NCBI RefSeq assembly: GCF_011765625.1
Contig: NZ_CP050313.1
Location: forward strand, 1,422,501 to 1,486,500
DNA from: Shewanella aestuarii
Lineage (GTDB): Bacteria; Pseudomonadota; Gammaproteobacteria; Enterobacterales; Shewanellaceae
Direction of reading: 5' to 3'
DNA length: 64,000 bases
Below are positions 9,247 to 18,090 of the stretch, one piece after another. Within the stretch, counting starts at the first letter, position 1, and each line of letters opens with the position of its first letter. The position numbers and the translations under genes were made by a program. Under the pieces are notes generated by a model, which had not been told where the DNA came from, searched no databases, and saw only the letters and a program-made list of their open reading frames with translations.

Positions 9247-10257
9247 TTGGAATTTTTATATGAATACGGGATGTTTTTCGCTAAGGCGATAACCATAGTA
9301 CTCGCAATTTTAGCGGTTGTGATTGTGGTTATTGCTAGTGGCGTGAAGCATAAAGCTGAAAAAGGTGAATTAAAGTTATTTGATGTTAGCGATGACTTAA
9401 AGCAGCTAACTCATGATCTAAAGCAAGAGTTATTGACTAAAAAGCAATTCAAAGCGTATGAAAAAGCGTTAAAGGCTGAAGAAAAATCGGCTGAAAAAGA
9501 TGAGAAAACACCTGCTCGCGTATTTGTAATTGATTTTAAAGGTAGCATTGATGCGAATGAAGTGGGGTCATTACGCGAAGAAATTACAGCAATTTTAACC
9601 ATTGCTGAAAAAGAAGACCAAGTTGTCGTCAATGTTGAAAGTGGCGGTGGTATGGTTCATGGCTATGGTTTGGCATCAAGTCAGTTAGATCGCTTACGTC
9701 AAGCGGGCATTCCTCTAACAATTTGTATCGATAAAGTGGCTGCAAGTGGTGGCTATATGATGGCATGTGTTGCCAATAAAATTATTGCTGCGCCTTTTGC
9801 GATTGTTGGCTCTATTGGGGTTGTGGCACAAATTCCTAATTTTAATCGTTTACTTAAGAAGCATGATATCGATTACGAACAACATACCGCAGGCGACTTT
9901 AAGCGTACTTTGACCGTGTTTGGTGAAAATACTGATGAGGGCCGTGAAAAATTTCAACAAGAACTTGAAGAAACCCATGTGTTATTCAAAGAGTTTGTTA
10001 GCCGATATCGTCCTGAGATGGACATTGCCAAAGTGGCCACCGGTGAGCATTGGTATGGTCAACAAGCTATTGAGTTAGGGCTTGTTGATGCCATTTCTAC
10101 CAGTGACGATGTGATTTTAACACTAGCAAAAGATCATCAAGTTTTAAAAGTGAAATATCAGATGAAGAAAAAATTGGCTGATAAAATTGCTCACGGCGCT
10201 TCACTATCCGTTAACAGCATTATTAATAAACTGGCTGAACGTAATCAGTCGGTTTAA
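9247..10257 (+). CDS. sohB: SohB, inner-membrane S49-family serine peptidase
   Basis: Membrane-bound S49 (signal peptide peptidase A-like) protease of 336 residues that can suppress loss of DegP in E. coli. It has an N-terminal membrane segment (about 8-33). The catalytic Ser is in ASGGYMMA (Ser167) and the candidate general-base Lys is in DFKRTL (Lys219), the Ser-Lys dyad of the family. I chose the TTG at 9247: GGAG lies 6 bases upstream, and EFLYEYGMFFAK aligns with the E. coli SohB start. The in-frame TTG at 9235 would overlap that ribosome-binding site. Confidence 0.93.
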   Translation: MEFLYEYGMFFAKAITIVLAILAVVIVVIASGVKHKAEKGELKLFDVSDDLKQLTHDLKQELLTKKQFKAYEKALKAEEKSAEKDEKTPARVFVIDFKGSIDANEVGSLREEITAILTIAEKEDQVVVNVESGGGMVHGYGLASSQLDRLRQAGIPLTICIDKVAASGGYMMACVANKIIAAPFAIVGSIGVVAQIPNFNRLLKKHDIDYEQHTAGDFKRTLTVFGENTDEGREKFQQELEETHVLFKEFVSRYRPEMDIAKVATGEHWYGQQAIELGLVDAISTSDDVILTLAKDHQVLKVKYQMKKKLADKIAHGASLSVNSIINKLAERNQSV

Positions 10258-10267
10258 TGATTAGCTT

Positions 10268-11329
10268 ATGTTGAAGCAAGGTGGCTATAACCCCAATTTA
10301 ATGGTGGGAGACCAATGTTATCCTGCCTTTGAGTTGCGTAATTTATTGCAGTTTATTCAGCAAGAGTTGGGCGAGCAAGTTGCCGCTACCGTTTGTCGAC
10401 AAATTGGCGTTGGCCTAACTGAATTAGCCGCCTGCCAATTTGTGTACGTTTGGCAGGTGGAGTTTGCCCTTGAGGCGCTGCGCCTGCAAAGTGGTCAGCA
10501 CGATATGGGGGCAAGATTAGGTGCCAGCTACCAAGTTTCAAGTTTAGATGTGCTGTTACCTTATTTAGATCAATTTGAATCAATTGGGGATTGTTTACAA
10601 TTTGTGGTGAAAAATCCGCAATTAGTTGGCAGTTTTACAGACAGCTTAGTTCGAGTCGATAAAAATAAACTTTGGGTGCGCTGGTTAAATACCGGTAAAA
10701 CCGCAACAGAAAAATATTCATTTCAATTTCAGCATAGCATCTGTTCTTTATTGGGGCTGGCTCGTCAGTTAACCAAACAACATGTGATGATATCTGATGT
10801 CTTTTTTGCTGAGTTACAGCCTTGTGAAGCCGATCAACAATCATTATTTATCACAGATTTTACTGGTGCCAAGGTAAGCTTCAATCAAGCTTATTTTGAA
10901 TGGAGTATTGAGCTAGCTTGGTTAGAAACCCCCATTACTTACTCGTTTGAACCCACGAGTTGCCAGACTAATATCGCTCTTGGCCCTTCGTTGATTGAGC
11001 AAGTATTACGCCAGCTAATGCTCCACATGCCTAAGGTTCCGACTTTACAAGGCATGGCGGAATTAATGCATATGAGCGACCGAAGTTTACGCCGAAAATT
11101 AGCCTTGGCTGGCACCAGTTATCAAAAGTTGATTGATCAAGTGCGCTGTCAGCAAGCGATCAAGATGATCCTTGCTGATAACATGCATGTTGAACAAATT
11201 TCAGAAATACTGGGCTATAGCGATGTAAGCCATTTTCGCCAAAGCTTTAAACACTGGTTAGGTTATCCTCCGGGATACTTTTTAAGGCATAACAGCCCTG
11301 CAACCTCAAGCTTAACCACAATTACCTAA
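10268..11329 (+). CDS. AraC-family transcriptional regulator
   Basis: A 353-residue regulator with an N-terminal arabinose-binding-like domain (about 20-210) and a C-terminal AraC double helix-turn-helix (about 255-345, containing MHMSDRSLRRKL and the signature HFRQSFKHWLGYPPGYF). This layout is typical of OruR/ArgR-like activators that respond to small metabolites; the effector cannot be told from sequence. It starts 10 bases after sohB, so it is probably co-transcribed. Its last 18 bases overlap the end of the convergent diheme gene. The neighbouring lipase or diheme genes are plausible but unproven targets. Confidence 0.88.
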   Translation: MLKQGGYNPNLMVGDQCYPAFELRNLLQFIQQELGEQVAATVCRQIGVGLTELAACQFVYVWQVEFALEALRLQSGQHDMGARLGASYQVSSLDVLLPYLDQFESIGDCLQFVVKNPQLVGSFTDSLVRVDKNKLWVRWLNTGKTATEKYSFQFQHSICSLLGLARQLTKQHVMISDVFFAELQPCEADQQSLFITDFTGAKVSFNQAYFEWSIELAWLETPITYSFEPTSCQTNIALGPSLIEQVLRQLMLHMPKVPTLQGMAELMHMSDRSLRRKLALAGTSYQKLIDQVRCQQAIKMILADNMHVEQISEILGYSDVSHFRQSFKHWLGYPPGYFLRHNSPATSSLTTIT

Positions 11330-12531
11330 GCTTGGTGACAAACTGTCAATCCATTGCTTGATGAGCTCCGCTCCTTCGTGGTGGATTATCTCGCGGCCAA
11401 TGGGAGGCATTCTATCTTTTGCTGATGATAATATTTGACGATAGTGAACAATAGAACGTTCGCCATTGCCCGGTACGATATCGTATGCCAGTCCATTAGG
11501 ACCTCCATCCCACCCCGGTGGCTGCTTACAAATGCCATATTCAAATCCCGTATGATCAACATCAAAACTTAGCCTAAGTCCTGAAATACTGGCGAAACCT
11601 TGGGGGTTATGGCAATGGGCGCAGTTGATATCCAAATAGCCTTTGGCTCTGGCAGTTAAATCAGCGTGTTGATCGTTAATCGCAAATGACTTAGCAACGC
11701 TATCAAGTTGTGGCAATCCATTAAGCCAGCCTTCTTGTTGCCATAAACTTAGTTGATTTTGTTGTTGGCCATTGACAGAACTAATGTTGCGGTTCAATAC
11801 ATGGGCTTTTAAACCTATTGGCATAATTTTACTGTTTTGATTGTCATCATTGGAGGTGACTTGGTGGCAGATTTTACATTCTGCTTTGCTAGGAATATGG
11901 TAGTCAAACGTTAGTGTTTCTCCTTGATTATTTAGGGTGTGGCGGACATCTTTGCCGGCAATAATCAGTTCGGCTTGTTGGTTTTGCCACTGATATACCA
12001 AAGCTGTCCAACCTGTTTCACGATGTATCAGTAGGCGTGTTTCTATTAATAACTCGTTTTCTGCGCTATTAACTTGGGTGTCATAGGGGAGGGCAAACGT
12101 TTTGACTAATACACTGCCAACAGGCAGTGACATAACCCCTTTAGCTTGATAATCAATAACAGCGCCTTGTGGTAAAAATAGGAAGCGATACTTACTGGCA
12201 TAGTTTGAAAAAAGCTCAGTGGATAATTGATACAATACGCCAGGGCTTCTTGGGTGTTGAGTGGGATTGCTTGGGTCAATAAATAAGCCATAGTCGCTTA
12301 ATGTCTGGCAATCTTGGCTCATTAACGCCTGCCAGTTCACTTCAGAGGTTTGTGCATGACAGTCATCGAGAGGTGGGGGGTAGGTGGAACGCTAACGATT
12401 GGCGGCGCGCTTGTATCAGGCGTATCTGTGTTTGAATCATCACCTGTGCAAGCCGATAATGTGCTGAACATCGTGATCATCAATATGGTTCTAACGTTCA
12501 GAGTGGCATTTTTAGTAAAGACATAAAGCAT
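11312..12531 (-). pseudogene. SO2930-family diheme c-type cytochrome lipoprotein, frameshifted
   Basis: Diheme lipoprotein in the group I recall as TIGR03806 (SO2930 family); no function is established. The N-terminal piece from ATG 12531 has signal MLYVFTKNATLNVRTI and a lipobox at LSAC. The frame is lost at six C on the coding strand (within 12375-12380). One extra C links PPTP to PLDDCHAQTSEVNWQAL and the rest of the protein, giving 406 residues. Two haem-binding motifs are CKICH and CAHCH. The body is closely similar to the C-terminal half of the upstream gene at 12640-15282, so the two are paralogues, one with and one without a beta-helix domain. Confidence 0.85.
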
Positions 12532-12594
12532 ATTGATACCTGCAATATGATAGCGTGTAACAATGAATAGCCGGGTTTCCCCGGCTATTGTTTG

Positions 12595-12633
12595 GCTCAC
12601 AGTTTTAACAACTCACAGTTTTAACAACGCACA
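12595..12633. repeat. Short tandem repeat after the beta-helix/diheme gene
   Basis: CACAGTTTTAACAA occurs twice in tandem (from about 12599 and 12615) and a third, partial CACAGTT follows at about 12631. The unit is 16 bases. It lies just downstream of the 12640 gene stop on the minus strand. It is probably a slippage duplication. Confidence 0.6.
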
Positions 12634-12639
12634 GTTGGT

Positions 12640-15282
12640 TTACGAACAGCTTGCAGCTGGTAGACGTTTGATCCACTCGCTGATCAACTTCACACCTTCT
12701 GCATGAGACAGACTACGACCAATTTCAGGCATACGATCACCAGGCTCATTACTTTCCATGCGGAAATGTAATATCGACTCAGCGGCGTTACCTGGCACTA
12801 TGTCATAACCTAAACTGCCACCACCATAAGCCACTGGTGATTTACAGGTGCCGTGCGAGAAACCTGCATCTTCATCATAGGCTCGCCAATACTCAAGTTT
12901 TAGACCGGTATTAGACGCATTGCCTTCAGGACGATGACAATGGGCACAGTTAATATCTAAATACCCTTTAGCTGTATCCATTAACTGGCTATCAGTGAGG
13001 CTAGCTACGTTAGCTTCGTCACCATCTTGATATTGTGGCACGCTATCGACTTCTGTTAATGCAGGCAGGCCTTGAAGTATGCCTGCGGCTTGCCATTTAG
13101 AGAGTTGATTCATGGTGCCATCGGCATAAGCGTAGTCACGATTTAAATGACGAGCCTTAGGCCCAATGGGTACAAATACTGCGTTGCTTTGCTCATCGGC
13201 TTTAAATTGGTGGCATTGCTTACATTGATTCATGCTTGGCACCACATAATCAAAGCCTAATTCTTCACCTTTGTGAGTAATAGTTTTGCCTTGAATTGCA
13301 CCCGCTTTGGCAATAACCGCATCAGACTTATCAGCTTTCCATACATAAGGTAGCGCACTCCAACCTGTTGCACGATGAATGAGCAGACGAGTTTCTACTA
13401 AATCTTCATTTTCAAAGCCACGATTGTTGGTGTTTTGTGGTAGTGCAAAGGTTTTACTGATCACAGTCCCGACAGGGAAATCAAATGATTCGTTAACGCT
13501 GTAATCTGCTTTGGTGCCTTGTGGCACATAAACAAAACGATATTTTGTGGCATGATCGGTAAATAACGGCGTATTTAAATCGTAAGGTAAGCCACCAGAA
13601 TTAGGAGCGGTTGTTGGGTTTTTCATATCTGCAAATAAATTGTAATCAGACAATTTAGGGCAGTTAGCTTTTAGTAATGCATCCCAGTTAACATTGTTAC
13701 CTTCAGCCACACACAAGCTAACATCACCATCGCCGACTAAACCGCCTTCACCTTCACCAATAGTGCCGCCGCCACCAATTAAAGTGCCTCCATCACAGCC
13801 CTCGGTCGCATCATCAACTCCACAGCCGAAAATTTCTTCGCCAAAGGTAACGGTATGCACTGGCAAACTCACCTGTGAGCAGGATAATAAATCGGTTTGC
13901 GGGTTTTGATATAAAGTATCAGGAATATTCATGTCGGTATTAGAATTGGCAAACAAACGTCCAACACTGACCTCGCCATTATTTTGAATACATACGTTGT
14001 CACTGCCATCATCAGCAAAAGGCAGTTCTTGGAGTCCTAAGTATGCTGCGGTGCCATTGTTGGATAACATTTCACCTAAGCCATCATATAAGATCCCTGG
14101 CATGGCACCATGAGTTAAAAAGTACGCTTTAATAATATCTTCGATGATATAGCCTTTAGGCTTTTTGCCGTAATCGGTTATCACGTTGTCATGAATATGA
14201 ATATTACGTGGCGTTGGTCGCCAGCCATCAGCAATGGCTTGGCCGGGTTGACCATAGTTGCCGACAAAGCTGCTGATATCGGGTTCTGCAATAAAGAAGC
14301 TCGATATGGTTAAGCCCACGGTGTCATGATTGGTGATCTCGTTATTGAATATTTCAACATCATCAGTGGATAACACAATGATCCCAGTACCAGGTGGCAC
14401 AATATGGACGCCAGCTGGGTTAGATGAGGCATTAGCAAAGTTTAAGGTGTTGTTGTCATAAACCTTGTTATTAAAAATACGAACGCTTGAACCGTAGCGG
14501 TGGTTATTAATAGGTAAATCGAATACTAAAATACCACCTGTGTTTCCCATGGCTTCGTTATCATACACATCGGCATATTTAGAGTTTTCAATTTCAATAC
14601 CGGCTACGTTTTCTTTGGCAATGTTTCGGCGCACCACAATGTATTGTGATTGGCCCACGTAAATTCCAGCATCGGCACTACCCCGTACGTAGGTGTCCTC
14701 AATTAAAATGTTTTCACATTCAACAGGATATAAACCATAAGCCCCGTTATCTTGGTCAAGTACACCATCCCAAACCGTGGCTAAACGACGTAAGATGATG
14801 CCGTTGGTATTTTTAAGTTTGATACCGTTATTTTTGGCTTCATTAACCGATAAGTCTTGAATAATGATGTTGATAGCATTTTGAACAAAAATCCCATCAC
14901 CAGAGTTGGCTTCTGAAAAGTCTAAAATGGTCTCGTCTTTACCATACCCCATAATGGTGACATTTTTGGCAAACGTCCCATCACCATCTACATCACCATC
15001 AAATAACAAGGTTGATTGAATTTTAAAGTTACCTTTGGGTAATACAATCACATCCCCTGATTGAGCATTAATTAATGCTTCTTGAATGCTGATGGTGAGA
15101 TTGTCGCCAGCTTCAACCATAATGGCGCCTTCAGGAAAGCTTGGACCGGGTTCCGGTATGACGACAGGGGGAGTGGTGGTTTCTGATTTGGTATCGTTAT
15201 CTGAACCACATGCTGCAAGGCTTAATGCCACTGCGGATGCGACTAATGTTGGCATTAGCCAAGGCATTTTCTTGTTGAACAT
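12640..15282 (-). CDS. Parallel beta-helix lipoprotein fused to an SO2930-type diheme cytochrome domain
   Basis: An 880-residue lipoprotein (lipobox LAAC, Cys25). Residues about 55-480 are right-handed parallel beta-helix with repeating Asn/Ile/Val-rich turns (for example NIIIQDLSVNEAKNNGIKL), like families in which polysaccharide lyases or sugar epimerases occur. A glycine-rich linker (LIGGGGTIGEGEGGLVGDGD) then leads to a C-terminal domain with CKQCH (687-691) and CAHCH (779-783), two c-type haem sites. The domains belong to families I know as separate neighbouring proteins (TIGR03805 and TIGR03806). Covalent haem implies a periplasmic or surface location. AGGAG lies 5 bases before the ATG. 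Substrate and redox partner are unknown. Confidence 0.85.
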   Translation of the reverse strand: MFNKKMPWLMPTLVASAVALSLAACGSDNDTKSETTTPPVVIPEPGPSFPEGAIMVEAGDNLTISIQEALINAQSGDVIVLPKGNFKIQSTLLFDGDVDGDGTFAKNVTIMGYGKDETILDFSEANSGDGIFVQNAINIIIQDLSVNEAKNNGIKLKNTNGIILRRLATVWDGVLDQDNGAYGLYPVECENILIEDTYVRGSADAGIYVGQSQYIVVRRNIAKENVAGIEIENSKYADVYDNEAMGNTGGILVFDLPINNHRYGSSVRIFNNKVYDNNTLNFANASSNPAGVHIVPPGTGIIVLSTDDVEIFNNEITNHDTVGLTISSFFIAEPDISSFVGNYGQPGQAIADGWRPTPRNIHIHDNVITDYGKKPKGYIIEDIIKAYFLTHGAMPGILYDGLGEMLSNNGTAAYLGLQELPFADDGSDNVCIQNNGEVSVGRLFANSNTDMNIPDTLYQNPQTDLLSCSQVSLPVHTVTFGEEIFGCGVDDATEGCDGGTLIGGGGTIGEGEGGLVGDGDVSLCVAEGNNVNWDALLKANCPKLSDYNLFADMKNPTTAPNSGGLPYDLNTPLFTDHATKYRFVYVPQGTKADYSVNESFDFPVGTVISKTFALPQNTNNRGFENEDLVETRLLIHRATGWSALPYVWKADKSDAVIAKAGAIQGKTITHKGEELGFDYVVPSMNQCKQCHQFKADEQSNAVFVPIGPKARHLNRDYAYADGTMNQLSKWQAAGILQGLPALTEVDSVPQYQDGDEANVASLTDSQLMDTAKGYLDINCAHCHRPEGNASNTGLKLEYWRAYDEDAGFSHGTCKSPVAYGGGSLGYDIVPGNAAESILHFRMESNEPGDRMPEIGRSLSHAEGVKLISEWIKRLPAASCS

Positions 15283-15442
15283 AGCATCTCCTGCTTTTTA
15301 TTATTTATTGTTGTTGGTTTTATCATTTTTAAGCTGCACGATTGAGCGCGCACCATTCAACATGCCTTGAAAGCAGATTGTTAATCAATGTGAAATCTGG
15401 CCACATTTGATTAACATTTGTGTTTTGAAGGCTATAAATAAC

Positions 15443-15464
15443 AACGGCAACCGAGGTTGCCGTT
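15443..15464 (-). terminator. Terminator for the DUF3083-like gene
   Basis: Perfect inverted repeat AACGGCAACC (15443-15452) and GGTTGCCGTT (15455-15464) with a 2-base centre. It lies 40 bases downstream of the minus-strand gene ending at 15503 and is followed on that strand by GTTATTTAT. The U tract is modest. Confidence 0.7.
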
Positions 15465-15502
15465 TGAAACAGGTTTTTAAGCTATTGAATTAAATTAATA
15501 AT

Positions 15503-16570
15503 TTATATTTTATAACTTAAGTGCTGGTGGAAGCGGATAACCATATCAATATGTTCTTCATCGATATCAAAATCTTTAGTAAATGCACGTAAGGCGTCTT
15601 CTACTTGATTCATAAAGCGGCCGAATCCTTCATCATTTTCATCACTTTTTGAAGCGACAATAACAAAACGAAGTACATCGGCAATTTTGCTGTCATCCCA
15701 ATGTAAAATTGGCGCTGGCGCTTCAGCATTAGGATCGAACCCGACCATTTGAAACTCATTGGTGCTTTCAAGTTTTTCATATTTACTGTTGCGAACCAAT
15801 GGCACCTTGTTATTTGCTACCATTGCCACACGTAGTAATTGGCGCGCTTTGGTTGCGGCAATAAATTTGTCAGCGACGTTTTGATAGTTTTCACTAAAGT
15901 TAGTAGAGTTTGATGCAAGTAATTGATTTTTAATGCGGCGTCCAACAGGTAAGTTTACGGTCACATAGTTAAGTGCGCTAACGTTTTCCGGTAAATTACA
16001 TTCACGGCGTTTATAGCGGTTGTCTACTTTACGGAGTTTGTAGCCGTAAGTTTCTTTATTGCCCTTACTTTTAGCAAAAAAGTCATATGAAATATGCTGA
16101 TGATCGCGCACCTTCATCGTGAGGTCTTTTATGGGTAACAAAGGCTTAATTTCGGCAATAAACTTTTGCACATGACTGTGGAACAGAGCTGAGTGACTGC
16201 GAATTTCAGTTCCAGTAGCTAAAAAAACTACTTTAAGTTTTTTGGCTCTATAACCGGCAATGGTATGTAAACGGTTTGCTTCATGATGCGCAGGGTTATA
16301 GAAAAAGCGTAACTGCTCTTCAGTTGGTAAACAGTAAGCTTCGTTATGAAAACGCACCATGGGGAGTTTATCACTGGCAACAACATGGACATTAAACAGA
16401 TCATTTTTCTCTGCTACTTGATAAGCCAACTTACTAAACTCAAGATAGCAAGTTTCCAAATCAGCATAGGCGGCTAAAAACTCATCCGTTAACGGGAAGC
16501 CAACTGTAATATATTGATTTTTTCTAGTTGTAGTTGGTAAATATACTTTCTTTTGACGACTGACGGACAT
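15503..16570 (-). CDS. Conserved hypothetical protein, DUF3083-like
   Basis: A 355-residue soluble protein with no signal peptide and no motif I can assign to a reaction. Length and sequence style fit a family I recall as DUF3083, found in Shewanella and related marine gammaproteobacteria. The two halves look related: both carry a stretch ending in RDHQHISYDF or RFHQHLSYKI and both have a KLPMVR/KVPLVR segment, suggesting an internal duplication. AGGAAA precedes the ATG. It stands alone, bounded by its own terminator. Confidence 0.72.
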   Translation of the reverse strand: MSVSRQKKVYLPTTTRKNQYITVGFPLTDEFLAAYADLETCYLEFSKLAYQVAEKNDLFNVHVVASDKLPMVRFHNEAYCLPTEEQLRFFYNPAHHEANRLHTIAGYRAKKLKVVFLATGTEIRSHSALFHSHVQKFIAEIKPLLPIKDLTMKVRDHQHISYDFFAKSKGNKETYGYKLRKVDNRYKRRECNLPENVSALNYVTVNLPVGRRIKNQLLASNSTNFSENYQNVADKFIAATKARQLLRVAMVANNKVPLVRNSKYEKLESTNEFQMVGFDPNAEAPAPILHWDDSKIADVLRFVIVASKSDENDEGFGRFMNQVEDALRAFTKDFDIDEEHIDMVIRFHQHLSYKI

Positions 16571-16736
16571 AGGGTTTCCTTAAAGTCATGATTGAGTTTA
16601 GACAATGGTACAATGTGTACATTTAAATCTTGTTAACCATTATAGTGATAAGGTTATAGTAAGCGAGAAACCTTAAAATAATATGACTATATCTTGATTT
16701 TTGTCATGATTTTCACTGATTTTTGTTGGCCTTGTG

Positions 16737-17387
16737 TTACTTAAGCGCGTTTGTGATCCAGGGCAACATCCACTGCGTAATTTTAGGCTGGGCATCAACA
16801 TTGGGATGGATGCCATCTCGTTGCATTAATTCAGGATTAGGGGCAATTTCTTGCATAAAAAATGGAATTAGCGCCAGATTATATTCTTTTGCTAATTGCT
16901 TATAGACGTCATTGAACATTTTGCTGTAACGCGGCCCGTAATTAGGTGGAACCATAATTTCTGTTAGCAGTACTTTGGCGCCAGCTTGCTGTGACAGCTC
17001 AATGATTTTTGTAAGATTTAATTTCAATTGTGCTGGTGTAAAACCGCGTAAGCCGTCATTACCACCTAGTTCAATTACCACTAGGTCAAATTGGCTAGAG
17101 TTAAGTAAATCAGGCAGTCTGCGCAATCCACCGGCCGTGGTTTCACCACTAACAGAACCATTGATAATGTCATGTTGAGGCAGTTCATTACGTAACAATT
17201 GAACCCAACCTTGTTCTTCCTCCATGCCATAGCCAGCACTTAAGCTATCACCTAAGATCAAAATCGTGGCAGCATAGCTGGTACTACTGAATATAAATAA
17301 TATTAAAAACGCAGCAGTGATGCGCTTTAACGATAATGTAAAGAAGGATCCTATGTCGACTAATTTTGCAACAGACTCTAGTGCCAT
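16737..17387 (-). CDS. tesA: TesA, periplasmic multifunctional GDSL esterase/thioesterase I/lysophospholipase
   Basis: SGNH-hydrolase of the TesA family acting in the periplasm on acyl-CoA, lysophospholipid and ester substrates. The nucleophile Ser is in GDSLSAGYGM, the oxyanion residues in the GGNDG block, and the Asp/His pair in DGIHPN. A hydrophobic signal segment (ITAAFLILFIFSSTSYA) ends at AATILILGDS. The start is uncertain: ATG 17387 (MALESV) or 17405 are the only standard codons, and both lie inside the 5' end of the divergent ABC gene, giving an acidic N-terminal extension before the signal core. The divergent tesA-ybbA-ybbP order is conserved in E. coli. Confidence 0.9.
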   Translation of the reverse strand: MALESVAKLVDIGSFFTLSLKRITAAFLILFIFSSTSYAATILILGDSLSAGYGMEEEQGWVQLLRNELPQHDIINGSVSGETTAGGLRRLPDLLNSSQFDLVVIELGGNDGLRGFTPAQLKLNLTKIIELSQQAGAKVLLTEIMVPPNYGPRYSKMFNDVYKQLAKEYNLALIPFFMQEIAPNPELMQRDGIHPNVDAQPKITQWMLPWITNALK

Positions 17388-18090
17388 AAAAGTAACTAAC
17401 CTCATAAAAACTGTGGTAACTCAAGAAGGAGAGCTTACTATCCTCAAGGGCATTAACATGGATGTCAAGCAGGGTGATAGTGTGGCGATACTTGGGCCAT
17501 CGGGTTCAGGAAAATCTACCTTGCTTGGGTTACTTGCTGCGTTAGATACGCCATCATCCGGCGAGATTTTATTAGCTGGTTCTGCGTTATCAGGCTTAAA
17601 CGAAGAACAAAAAGCCGCGTTGCGCAAGCAAAAAGTCAGCTTTATTTTTCAGTCTTTTATGTTGGTTGACACTCTAACAGCACTTGAAAACGTGATGTTA
17701 CCTGCTGAGCTGGCAGGTATTAAAGATGCTAAACAAAAAGCACAAACTATGCTTGAACGAGTCGGTTTGGCACATCGTTTAACGCATTTACCTAAGCAGT
17801 TATCGGGTGGAGAGCAGCAACGCGTGGCCATTGCCAGAGCGTTTATATGCGAGCCCAAAGTTCTGTTTGCTGACGAGCCAACGGGAAACTTAGACAGCGC
17901 CAATGGCGATAAAATTGCCGATATGTTGTTTGCGTTGAATCAGGAAAGCGATACAACTTTAGTGCTAGTCACCCACGATTTACAATTGGCAAAACGATGT
18001 AAACGTCAATTTATCATGGACAATGGCCAGTTGACTGAAAATGCCAGCCAAGATCCTTCAGCGGAACAACTCACTGAGGAGGCATGTTAA
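17353..18090 (+). CDS. ABC transporter ATPase, YbbA/LolD type
   Basis: A 245-residue ATP-binding subunit of the MacB/LolD/YbbA exporter group. It has Walker A GPSGSGKS, Q-loop IFQSF, signature LSGGEQQR, Walker B VLFADEPTGNLDS and H-loop THD. I chose the ATG at 17353 (MSTNFATD) because AAGGA lies just upstream; an in-frame start at 17317 would add 12 residues. It is divergent from tesA and overlaps its 5' end. The stop shares one base with the permease start (TAATG), so the two are translationally coupled. Confidence 0.92.
   Translation: MSTNFATDSSAIKVTNLIKTVVTQEGELTILKGINMDVKQGDSVAILGPSGSGKSTLLGLLAALDTPSSGEILLAGSALSGLNEEQKAALRKQKVSFIFQSFMLVDTLTALENVMLPAELAGIKDAKQKAQTMLERVGLAHRLTHLPKQLSGGEQQRVAIARAFICEPKVLFADEPTGNLDSANGDKIADMLFALNQESDTTLVLVTHDLQLAKRCKRQFIMDNGQLTENASQDPSAEQLTEEAC

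Noticed and set aside
12566-12589. Hairpin AATAGCCGGG/CCCGGCTATT with a GAAA loop on the minus strand as a terminator between the two diheme genes
   Set aside because: No U tract follows on either strand. It may be an mRNA-stability or partial-termination structure, so I did not list it.
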